In this document: positions 56,732 through 64,000 of the stretch, one piece after another
How positions within the stretch are numbered: the stretch's first letter is position 1
Layout: the number at the start of each line of letters is the position of its first letter
From: a virus
Reading direction: 5' to 3' (one strand)
Virus record (IMG/VR): IMGVR_UViG_3300046167_000453
Location: 1 to 64,000 of that record
Length of the DNA: 64,000 nucleotides
The notes under the pieces: generated by a model
Told to the model about the DNA's origin: nothing
The model's database searches: none
Seen by the model: only the letters and a program-made list of their open reading frames with translations
Made by a program: the position numbers and the translations under genes

Positions 56732-58002
56732 TTACCACCTCGGCTTTGGTCTTCGACATCATACCTTTCAGTGCTTGAACGAAGCATTTCATCTTGAATA
56801 CCTAATAAACATTTATATCTTCGTTCTGGGAACTTAAGACCAATATTTAAATACATATCCACCATGTTCTTATTAATCTTTCCTAAATTAGAATACCTAA
56901 CAAACTTTTGCTTGTCGCCCATTAAATACTTGTCATCTCGAATAACTTTAATTAGGCCCTTCCACATACCCTTAGTGATTTTTTTATTGGACATTCTAAT
57001 TTTATTCTTTCGGGCCTTAACCAAATCAAACCAACTCCCTGTATTAGACTTAATCCACTTTTGCACTTGGTCTGCATATTTAGTATCTTTAAGTTCTTCT
57101 TGGATTTCTTCGGGAAGTTCTTCCACTTTCATATCCGTGAATCCTCTTTTTCTAAATGAACCCTGTTCTGCTAATTTTTCATTAGCAACATTGATATACA
57201 AAGTTTTACTACCTTTCTCGGATAGAACCTTTTGAACACATAGCCCAAATAGGCCTTTTCCTTTGTAGTCTTCCCTTGTATGAATACCTGCGCCAAGTAG
57301 GACACTCTTATACTTTGCTATTCCACAAACTGCTACGGGAGTTTCACCATCAAATGCAACAAACATTGTTGCCGGTGCAGTAGCCCAAATAGAATCCCTT
57401 GAAAGGTTTGGGCCATAGCGCATACTTCTTTTTACATAATCAAAGTAGCCATCATCATTAAATGCTTTAACTGCGGCATCCTCGGACATCTCCTTGAAAG
57501 TAATATCGCTTTCAGTATAGTTTTGCTTCTTGAAAGTAAGCCTTTGTCCTGTCGGATAATCAGTAGAATAAAGAGCCTTAGCATCCATTACCATTTTCTT
57601 ATACTCATCCGTAACCTTTCCATCAGGAGTAACGAAACTTGCACCCGATTCATTCTTTTTAGAAACGGCAATTGAATCCTGCTTATACTTCTTTGCTAAT
57701 TTAAATATGTCTTTCATGTAATCTTCCGGAACATTCGTAAGCATAAAAGAAGGTTCTAATTCCCATTCAGCATTACCAGTAGCACTTGTAATAGTAAATG
57801 GAGTTTTGTCACCCTTTTTTATTTTATTATTTAATTCAGTTAAATCTTTGAGCATGGCATCGCTTAAGCGAGAGAGTTCTTTACTAGAAGTAGGTCTATT
57901 ACCTTCCTTCGCAGCAATAAAAACATTACTGTTTTTCTTGCTAAGGTTTCTTCTAATCTGCTTCTTATTATAGGCAGGAAGAGTAGTCTGTCGTTTCTTC
58001 AT
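56728..58002 (-). CDS. Late protein with GNAT acetyltransferase domain
   Basis: A 424-residue protein with a basic N-terminus (KKRQTTLPAYNKKQIRRNLSKK). Around residues 220-290 it has a GNAT fold: FVAFDGETPVAVCGIAKYK, the acetyl-CoA loop REDYKGKGLFGLCVQKVLSEKG and LYINVANEKLAEQGSFRKRGF. The C-terminal part contains NTGSWFDLVKARKNK, an internal version of the late Trp peptide, and basic helices. It could modify itself or host proteins on entry or during assembly. Substrate unknown. Confidence 0.7.
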   Translation of the reverse strand: MKKRQTTLPAYNKKQIRRNLSKKNSNVFIAAKEGNRPTSSKELSRLSDAMLKDLTELNNKIKKGDKTPFTITSATGNAEWELEPSFMLTNVPEDYMKDIFKLAKKYKQDSIAVSKKNESGASFVTPDGKVTDEYKKMVMDAKALYSTDYPTGQRLTFKKQNYTESDITFKEMSEDAAVKAFNDDGYFDYVKRSMRYGPNLSRDSIWATAPATMFVAFDGETPVAVCGIAKYKSVLLGAGIHTREDYKGKGLFGLCVQKVLSEKGSKTLYINVANEKLAEQGSFRKRGFTDMKVEELPEEIQEELKDTKYADQVQKWIKSNTGSWFDLVKARKNKIRMSNKKITKGMWKGLIKVIRDDKYLMGDKQKFVRYSNLGKINKNMVDMYLNIGLKFPERRYKCLLGIQDEMLRSSTERYDVEDQSRGGK

Positions 58003-58006
58003 ACAA

Positions 58007-60592
58007 TCACCTAAAGTTCGCTTTCAAAACATATACATGCTCTGCATCAATTCCGTATTCCTTAGCAATACCTTCAAAAGAATCTACTGCTTTAACTACT
58101 CCAATAATCTCACTAGCACTCATATCAATGCTGAAATCTGTTTCCATCTTGGTAATCATGTTTTCCATATCATCATAACTATTTTCATTCTTCATTGAAT
58201 GAATAACTGATTTAGATTTTAATATTCGTAATGTATCATGTGCTTCAAGTAACTTTCGCTGTATTACACTCTTAGTAACTTTATCCAACAAACCTAATAG
58301 CCTTTTAGCCTTTTCATTAGAAAAGGTTTCATTTTCTCCTTTTTCAGTTCTAATTTCTAAATTAGTTCCTCTCGTTTTAATAACATCTACTAGGGCTTGA
58401 ATAGGATATATGTCAGTTGGGTCATTAGCATTCCTAGCATCATACAAATCACTCACCAATTCTTTATTTTTTGGAAATCTATTTTCTTTTTTACCATCTA
58501 TTTCTTTTTTCCCATCTTTAGGTATTAAGCGATAAATAGAACCCAATATTGAGCCGATGTCCTTACTTAAGTTTTTAGTGACAACATCATCATCAAAAAC
58601 ATTTTTTAAAGTAAATAATAAAGTTCTAGACTTTTCGTATAGTTCAGAATAATTAGTAATATTATTTGCACCGGCTAAAGTCTGTAAATACTCAATAATA
58701 TCTTCAATATCTTCTTCTTGTAAAAATGCAGTATCTCGTTCTAGCAATACTTTATTTATAGCAGTAATTGCTTGGTATTTTTCACCTATTGGCCTTGTTG
58801 CTGAAATCAACCTAATAGTAAAGTCTCCCTCGAATGGTAAACGAATACCTGCCCTGTATGGAGAAAATTGAGGGGCTAAGAAACAATTAGCCATAGTCTT
58901 TGAGATTAGATTAACAATTACACTTATTTTTTCATCTAAGTCTTTTGCTTCCTTCATATCAGTCTTATCACTATCATATCTTTGAGAACCCTTTGAACCG
59001 GCCACATATTGCCCATAACTAAACCATATGAACGGCTTTCCTGAACCCCTACTTACCATTCTATCTTCGGGGTCTTTTGATGCTCGCTCAGTTCCTAAAC
59101 CTGTCATATCTACATTTACTTGACTAGAAAGAGTAGTTTTATCTTTTTCTATAAATTCTTTAAATAACATTAAAAAATTATTTATTGTATCTTCTATTTC
59201 TCTCGCTTGTCCAGATAAAGTTCGATATTCATTTGCTAAAGCAGAATCATTAGCCATAAATATAGGCAAGTATAATTCATCTCCAACATCCTCAACAGAT
59301 TCCAAATTTTCTAAAAAATTCTCAAATGTCGCTTTTACATCTTCTTCTTTGAGAGTAGGGTAATTTTCATTATTGTCAGAAAGGTCATCAAAATATTCTT
59401 TCAACTCTTCTTTTAGTTCTTGTAAGTTAGTATTTACCATACCAATTCCTTTAAGTTGATTTCGGAAATATATTAAACCTAATGGGTCTAATGGTTGCTT
59501 CTCATCAAGAGTTTCAGAAAATTCTTCTATTTGAGCAGGCAAAGAATCTTCTTCTATCTTCTCATCTATATCGCTTGACTGTTGCATTTCTCCTTCTTGG
59601 TTATAGTATTTACTATAATCAATATTTTCATACAATCCTACATCTTGAACTTCCATAATACCTCCGATATAATTTAAGAAACTTTCAAATGCTTCATAGG
59701 CAACTACATCTATATCTTTCGTTGCTACTTCTGTTCTATCGAATTTATGTATATAGTTTAGACTCTTTCTGTTTTCTCCATCTGAGATGAATTGATATAG
59801 GGCTTGCATTTCCTTATCCTTTTTTGGTATTTCATCTAACAGTTTAGATAATTCTAGCAATTCATTGTTTAATTGCTCAAACGAATTATTTCCCTTGCCA
59901 ACGCTTATATTTTCCCAATATTTGTAAGTATCTTCTCTTTTTTCGAAGTTTTTCATGCTTTTTGCATTAAAAACACTCTTAACATCGAAGCCAATACCCA
60001 TTCTAGCACTGACTCGTTGGCTTTCTTTGGACTCGCTACGGTTACTATAAGAGTCTTTTATTCTCTCAAATAGCCTACGCATGTTCCTTTTAATGACAGA
60101 AGTTGCTTGCGTATCAGCAGTAAACTCGCTTTTTTTGAGAAGATTCTGCCATTTTCGCTTAATTTCATCCAAATCTATGGCTTTTTTACGCCTATCTTGC
60201 TTCATTCCACCATTAACTAACTTTATTTCATCAGTGTCAAAATCATCTCGTATCATGTCACTAGCATTTAACTTTCTGCCCATATATCTAATTGCAGGTA
60301 TGCTTCTAATTAGACCATTAAGTAAATTCTCATAAAGAGTAGCAGGAGTGGAGGCTCTACCAACGCCTCCCTTTGCTTTAAAGTAATCTTTTATTTCTGC
60401 TATGATTTTTTTTCTTGTTTGGGGTTTGTCATCTCTATCTAAATCAATATATTTTTGGTTAAACATTGGCTCATATTCATTTCTTATTCTTTTTACCAAT
60501 CCAGCCTTAACTTTAGTCAATTCTCTATATTTATCATAATCTAGAACAGATTCATAATTATCTATATAATGGGGTAAATACTCATATTTCAT
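58007..60592 (-). CDS. Very large charged helical protein of unknown family
   Basis: An 861-residue protein from ATG 60592. It is mostly helical and acidic, with few conserved-looking motifs (LKGIGMVNTNLQELKEELKEY, ANCFLAPQFSPYRAGIRLPFEGDFTIRLI, KPFIWFSYGQYVAG). The latter hydrophobic stretches suggest a folded core. Located upstream of the GNAT gene in the late block. Could be an internal virion protein. No family recognised. Confidence 0.5.
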   Translation of the reverse strand: MKYEYLPHYIDNYESVLDYDKYRELTKVKAGLVKRIRNEYEPMFNQKYIDLDRDDKPQTRKKIIAEIKDYFKAKGGVGRASTPATLYENLLNGLIRSIPAIRYMGRKLNASDMIRDDFDTDEIKLVNGGMKQDRRKKAIDLDEIKRKWQNLLKKSEFTADTQATSVIKRNMRRLFERIKDSYSNRSESKESQRVSARMGIGFDVKSVFNAKSMKNFEKREDTYKYWENISVGKGNNSFEQLNNELLELSKLLDEIPKKDKEMQALYQFISDGENRKSLNYIHKFDRTEVATKDIDVVAYEAFESFLNYIGGIMEVQDVGLYENIDYSKYYNQEGEMQQSSDIDEKIEEDSLPAQIEEFSETLDEKQPLDPLGLIYFRNQLKGIGMVNTNLQELKEELKEYFDDLSDNNENYPTLKEEDVKATFENFLENLESVEDVGDELYLPIFMANDSALANEYRTLSGQAREIEDTINNFLMLFKEFIEKDKTTLSSQVNVDMTGLGTERASKDPEDRMVSRGSGKPFIWFSYGQYVAGSKGSQRYDSDKTDMKEAKDLDEKISVIVNLISKTMANCFLAPQFSPYRAGIRLPFEGDFTIRLISATRPIGEKYQAITAINKVLLERDTAFLQEEDIEDIIEYLQTLAGANNITNYSELYEKSRTLLFTLKNVFDDDVVTKNLSKDIGSILGSIYRLIPKDGKKEIDGKKENRFPKNKELVSDLYDARNANDPTDIYPIQALVDVIKTRGTNLEIRTEKGENETFSNEKAKRLLGLLDKVTKSVIQRKLLEAHDTLRILKSKSVIHSMKNENSYDDMENMITKMETDFSIDMSASEIIGVVKAVDSFEGIAKEYGIDAEHVYVLKANFR

Positions 60593-60594
60593 AA

Positions 60595-62568
60595 CTATTC
60601 ACTCTCTTGTTTTTTTTCTTTAAATATCCCAGCATTTTTTAATAAGTTAAATGTTTCTCCTGAGAAAATACCAGAATAGGATTCTTTGTTTTTAATTAAG
60701 TAGTTTAAGTGCAGTTTCAGTTCTTTCTTAAATAAAGTATTGACTTTTTTAAGCCCAATTAAGAGTTTTTTCGACAAGTCACTTACTGCTTGTTCCAAGG
60801 TTGGGTCTGTAAGTGATAAGGCTTCTCCTTCCTCTTCCATAATAGAGTCAATTTTTTCAACCTCACTATCTAAATTGGACTGTGCCACTTTAACTACTAA
60901 GTAATAAGCCATAATAAAACAATCAATGATATCATACTGTTTAGAGAGTTTACTATAATACCTATCTAGATTACCATATTCAAAAACCAAATCAGAAAGA
61001 GGTTTTTTTGTCAATATTGCCCTTTCAATTGCAAATTTTATTGAATTTGGTGTAATTTCTGCTTTTTCAGCCGAACCTAAGTCTTCAGGCTTTATTTCTT
61101 CTGGATTTTCTTTAATAAATTGTTTAAAGTTTCGCTCTATACGCCTAATAGTATTTATTCCTTTTTCATCAACTGCATGGTAAGCATCTCCAACTTTAGA
61201 AAGGTCTTCTAAATCCTTTTCTACCGCAATTTCATCGTAATCGAGATAAATGTCCATCATTGACTGAGATATTCTCTTGTTATTTAAATATCTTTCATAA
61301 TCTCTATCCAATGCTTCTTTAGTCCCTTCTTTATCTGCATCAAAGTTTTTACTTCGTTGAGAATATGCCGCCGTAAATTGTTTTTTACCCATAGCAGGTA
61401 TGACTTGGACTCCTTCGGCAGCGTTTTCAAAAATAGAATCGTTATTTGGTGAAGTCAAAACCCCTTTAACGAATCTAATTGAGGCAACTTTCTTCCCCCC
61501 CGCAGGAAAGTGTATAACTTTTGAAATTCTTTGGTTATTTAAGGTTCTCATATACAAATCTTTACTACCTTTATTGTTTACCTTTCCTGCAAGCATTAAA
61601 ATATTAAAATATTCTTCAATTTGTTTGGCTGTTAAAGACTTAACTGTATCAACATTTTGAGAAGAAGCAGTTTCCATTTCATCTACTTCTAATCTAGCAG
61701 TAAATGGTTTTCTTCCGAGCAATATTCTTGGTAATAAGGGAGGAATACGGCTACTTATAGTTTCATCATCAGAAATATTACCTATTTTTTCAACTAATTG
61801 TATAAATTGACTACTTTCTGTTTTACTTGAGCCACTTGGAGAATATTTTTCACTATCGCTACTAGGAAAAACCTTTCTCCAAGTCTCAAAATTTCTGCCG
61901 GATATATTTTTTTCTCCTTTTTCCCAACCTTCTATGGTTTCTTTACCAGAAGGTTCTGCTAAAGACAGTTCCGCCAACCCAAAATTGTAGATTGGTCTTG
62001 AATTTTCTAAAAAATCATTGACCGTAGGTTCACCTTCTTCGGGAATGTTATTAACATATAACTTATAAAGAGGTTTTCTTTTTTCTTTAGGTATATCCCT
62101 AAGAATATGGTGCATTAAAGTTCCCCTTTTAAACTTATTAGTTAAATAAACAAATAATTTATTTAAATTAGACTCTATTTCTTTATTAGCAAAAATGTTT
62201 TCCAAAGTAGAACCTGCTGTTGAAACAGAAGAAGAAGAGAGTTTAGATATGTGTTCCCTAATTTTAACAAAATTATTAAAAATAGTGCTATTAATTTCTT
62301 CTCTACCTTTACCTTCATTATTTTCTCTATCTTTTTTGAGTTGAGTTACCCAATCATCATACAATTTTCGATATTTGCTCGATTTTTTAAATGCTCTTTT
62401 TAATGACTGATAGGAATTAATATCTTTAAACTCCTGAACTAATTCCATTACTGCTTCAATGTTCTTACTTCTTTTACTTTTACCAGTAGTTAATGCTATC
62501 TGAGCATCAGTAGAAACATCCGAAATTAGAACTAAATTAACTAATTCAGAAATAGGGGGTAAACTCAT
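60595..62568 (-). CDS. Large charged protein of unknown family
   Basis: A 657-residue protein from ATG 62568 (GGAGAGGTTACA). It has helical, Lys/Glu/Ser-rich segments (LVQEFKDINSYQSLKRAFKKSSKYRKLYDD) and a central part with repeated hydrophobic strands (RISKVIHFPAGGKKVASIRFVKGVL). Composition is similar to 58007-60592 and it follows directly upstream of it. Role unknown; may be a head-internal protein. Confidence 0.5.
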   Translation of the reverse strand: MSLPPISELVNLVLISDVSTDAQIALTTGKSKRSKNIEAVMELVQEFKDINSYQSLKRAFKKSSKYRKLYDDWVTQLKKDRENNEGKGREEINSTIFNNFVKIREHISKLSSSSVSTAGSTLENIFANKEIESNLNKLFVYLTNKFKRGTLMHHILRDIPKEKRKPLYKLYVNNIPEEGEPTVNDFLENSRPIYNFGLAELSLAEPSGKETIEGWEKGEKNISGRNFETWRKVFPSSDSEKYSPSGSSKTESSQFIQLVEKIGNISDDETISSRIPPLLPRILLGRKPFTARLEVDEMETASSQNVDTVKSLTAKQIEEYFNILMLAGKVNNKGSKDLYMRTLNNQRISKVIHFPAGGKKVASIRFVKGVLTSPNNDSIFENAAEGVQVIPAMGKKQFTAAYSQRSKNFDADKEGTKEALDRDYERYLNNKRISQSMMDIYLDYDEIAVEKDLEDLSKVGDAYHAVDEKGINTIRRIERNFKQFIKENPEEIKPEDLGSAEKAEITPNSIKFAIERAILTKKPLSDLVFEYGNLDRYYSKLSKQYDIIDCFIMAYYLVVKVAQSNLDSEVEKIDSIMEEEGEALSLTDPTLEQAVSDLSKKLLIGLKKVNTLFKKELKLHLNYLIKNKESYSGIFSGETFNLLKNAGIFKEKKQESE

Positions 62569-62581
62569 TGTAACCTCTCCT

Positions 62582-62881
62582 TTATTTAGTTTCTAGCCAT
62601 CGTAAAAATGCTTTATGTTTCTTAGTGTAATCACCCAAATTCACAATACCAGATTTTTCGCCCTTTTCATCTCTAGGAATAATCCTATCCATTTCTTCTT
62701 CTAAATCCTTTCCAAATTTAGCAACTGCTTCCTTGACTAATTTAGGAATATCTTTCATAGGTAGATTAGGGTTTTGAGAGACATGATAATCTACTTGAAG
62801 GTAAATTTCGGGAAATTCCCTTTCTAATTCTTCATCGTAAGACCATATAGTTTCCTTTTTCAATATATTTTCCCAACTCAT
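62582..62881 (-). CDS. Small acidic protein with MSWENILKK N-terminus
   Basis: ATG 62881 is chosen (AGGAATGATTAAT upstream), giving MSWENILKKETIW. The roughly 99-residue product is acidic and helical (FPEIYLQVDYHVSQNP, PKLVKEAVAKFGKDLEEEMDRI). No family. Part of the group of late proteins sharing the N-terminal Trp peptide. Confidence 0.5.
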   Translation of the reverse strand: MSWENILKKETIWSYDEELEREFPEIYLQVDYHVSQNPNLPMKDIPKLVKEAVAKFGKDLEEEMDRIIPRDEKGEKSGIVNLGDYTKKHKAFLRWLETK

Positions 62882-62886
62882 ATTAA

Positions 62887-63333
62887 TCATTCCTGTTTTC
62901 TCCTATACCACATTGATAGGCGATTGTTTCTCTTTTTTACCAATTCTTCTTCTATTCCGTTAATTTGACTAATTGCTAAACTAATTTTAGTAAGGGCTTT
63001 CTCGACTAAAGGTTCATCCTCTTGGTTGTAATCCAAGTCAATTACTTCACCGTTCAAATCCCGTAGTTTTCTAAAAATGTATGATAAGTGAGATGTAGTG
63101 TTATCGTATGTTGGATTATTTAAGTATCTTTCTTTATCTTCGTTTAGTCTATCCATAATGTCTTCAAATTCTTCTTCGCCGGAATCAAATGGGGGCTTAT
63201 CAAAAATAGCAAGTGATTTAAGAGGGGATAAGGCTTCTATTACTTTATTATATAGATTTACTCCGGCGTAGTGTTTTCCATAGATGAAGTCTTCACGCTC
63301 ATCATCTACTTTCAATATACTTTTCCAACTCAT
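62887..63333 (-). CDS. Acidic protein with MSWKSILKV N-terminus
   Basis: ATG 63333 is selected for its GGAGAGATTAAA site, giving MSWKSILKVDDERE. The roughly 148-residue product is helical (NKVIEALSPLKSLAIFDKPPF, DIMDRLNEDKERYLNN, ALTKISLAISQINGIEEELV). No family. It is the first complete gene of the late block in this window. Confidence 0.5.
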   Translation of the reverse strand: MSWKSILKVDDEREDFIYGKHYAGVNLYNKVIEALSPLKSLAIFDKPPFDSGEEEFEDIMDRLNEDKERYLNNPTYDNTTSHLSYIFRKLRDLNGEVIDLDYNQEDEPLVEKALTKISLAISQINGIEEELVKKRNNRLSMWYRRKQE

Positions 63334-63349
63334 TTTAATCTCTCCTTTA

Positions 63350-64000
63350 TCAAAAAGTATCAAGAAGACCCTTTTCCATTAATATATACATTAGTCCTTC
63401 AAGTGCCTCTCTATCATATTTATTTTCTAAATCCTCAATAGCGTAGTTTACCTGTTCTTTAGTAAATTCATCAAACTTATTCATATTATCTTGTGCTAAT
63501 TTAATTATCTTAGGAACGCTTTTTTTCCTGTTCTTTTCCTTGCTTGCTAGTTGCTTATTCCTAAGTCCTGAAAGGTCGAAATCTATACTGATAGTTTCGT
63601 CACCAACATTAACAATAAAAGGTTCACGCAAGTCCTCCATTTCCAAATAATGATAGTGGGGTGGATTGACATACTTCATTAGTCCGTGAACTAATTCCTT
63701 AAATTTTTCCAAAGTGTATAGGTCTACTCTTCCACTCCATTTTAACTCAATTGGTTTATTTTGTTTGAGCCCTTTTTTTAGCGTATTTAAAATTTCTAAA
63801 AACCACTCATTTAGCAGCCTACCGCCTAGTTTATTCATATCAAAATACACATTATACACATTATATTTAGGTTGTTGATAGGTTTGTCCGTCACTACCTT
63901 CAGTATGGCTGACGCTTTCTACAACTCCTATCATCTCATCAATATACTCTACTTTAATATCATTATCTGTTTTAATTTTAGGTTTAGACCATCCGGTATT
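63350..64000 (-). CDS. Partial protein of unknown family at the window edge
   Basis: The frame is open to the last base, so the gene extends beyond the window (N-terminus missing). The visible part includes NTGWSKPKIKTDND at the edge, YNVYNVYFDMNKLGGRLLNEWF, ELKWSGRVDLYTLEKFKELVHG and a C-terminal helical DNMNKFDEFTKEQVNYAIEDLENKY. It resembles an alpha/beta domain but no family is recognised. Confidence 0.5.
   Translation of the reverse strand, partial: NTGWSKPKIKTDNDIKVEYIDEMIGVVESVSHTEGSDGQTYQQPKYNVYNVYFDMNKLGGRLLNEWFLEILNTLKKGLKQNKPIELKWSGRVDLYTLEKFKELVHGLMKYVNPPHYHYLEMEDLREPFIVNVGDETISIDFDLSGLRNKQLASKEKNRKKSVPKIIKLAQDNMNKFDEFTKEQVNYAIEDLENKYDREALEGLMYILMEKGLLDTF

Noticed and set aside
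56596-56797. Small + strand frames opposite the Cys-rich and GNAT genes
   Set aside because: They overlap two overlapping well-supported genes on the - strand and show no start signals.
1-64000. CRISPR array, insertion sequence or rRNA gene
   Set aside because: No regularly spaced repeats, no transposase motif and no rRNA-like segment were noticed.

Overview
This window looks like a 64 kb piece of a tailed double-stranded DNA virus of an archaeon. One arm encodes an archaeal/eukaryotic-type replisome: family B DNA polymerase, PCNA-like clamp, clamp-loader large and small subunits, a primase joining PriS and PriL features, an XPF-type nuclease, ATP-dependent DNA ligase and several PCNA-binding (PIP-like) C-termini. 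The other arm encodes an HK97-type head and a long tail: large terminase, portal, XkdF-like prohead protease, major capsid protein, tail tube, tail chaperones, tape measure, hub and adhesins. This combination, the low GC content and the size fit the magroviruses predicted to infect marine group II Euryarchaeota (Poseidoniales). That host assignment is inference from gene content; no host sequence is present. Both ends are cut inside genes: a DNA ligase on the left and an unknown gene on the right.

Layout. Bases 1-16140 (+ strand) are a tightly packed replication/recombination block, mostly with ATGA-type overlaps and strong AGGAGG-like ribosome sites. It carries a histone-fold protein, a degenerate LAGLIDADG-like protein, the clamp loader, a ssDNA-binding candidate, a Sak4-like ATPase, the clamp, PolB, a Cas4-like Fe-S nuclease, primase, XPF nuclease, an AAA+/DUF3987-like helicase and a DnaQ exonuclease. 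PolB is interrupted just before its motif C by a 1.36 kb cassette of eight very small genes. A hairpin/U-tract terminator (16151-16188) and a tRNA-Arg(UCU) gene (16239-16313) separate this block from the late block.

Bases 16315-64000 (- strand, transcribed right to left) are the virion block. In transcription order it runs: unknown large K/E-rich proteins and small Cys-rich or DNA-binding proteins (64-55 kb), terminase, a LAGLIDADG protein, portal, more coiled-coil proteins, a second ligase-like protein, protease/scaffold, major capsid protein, small beta proteins, a three-gene membrane cluster with an Arf/Ras-like GTPase, neck proteins, tail tube, tail chaperones with a canonical -1 slippery site, tape measure, LamG-like and hub proteins, fibre and beta-propeller adhesin, and two tiny membrane proteins.

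Two cautions. At least a dozen genes are broken by single-base frame changes, most at short homopolymers, and read through cleanly if one base is added or removed. That pattern fits residual long-read sequencing error better than biology, so fragments are listed separately but cross-referenced. Many late proteins have no recognisable family. The most interesting unexplained signals are a short Trp-containing peptide (M-[SN]-W-x-x-I-[LI]-K) at the ends of many unrelated late proteins, the PolB-splitting cassette, the GTPase/membrane cluster, and a ligase-like protein embedded in the head genes.
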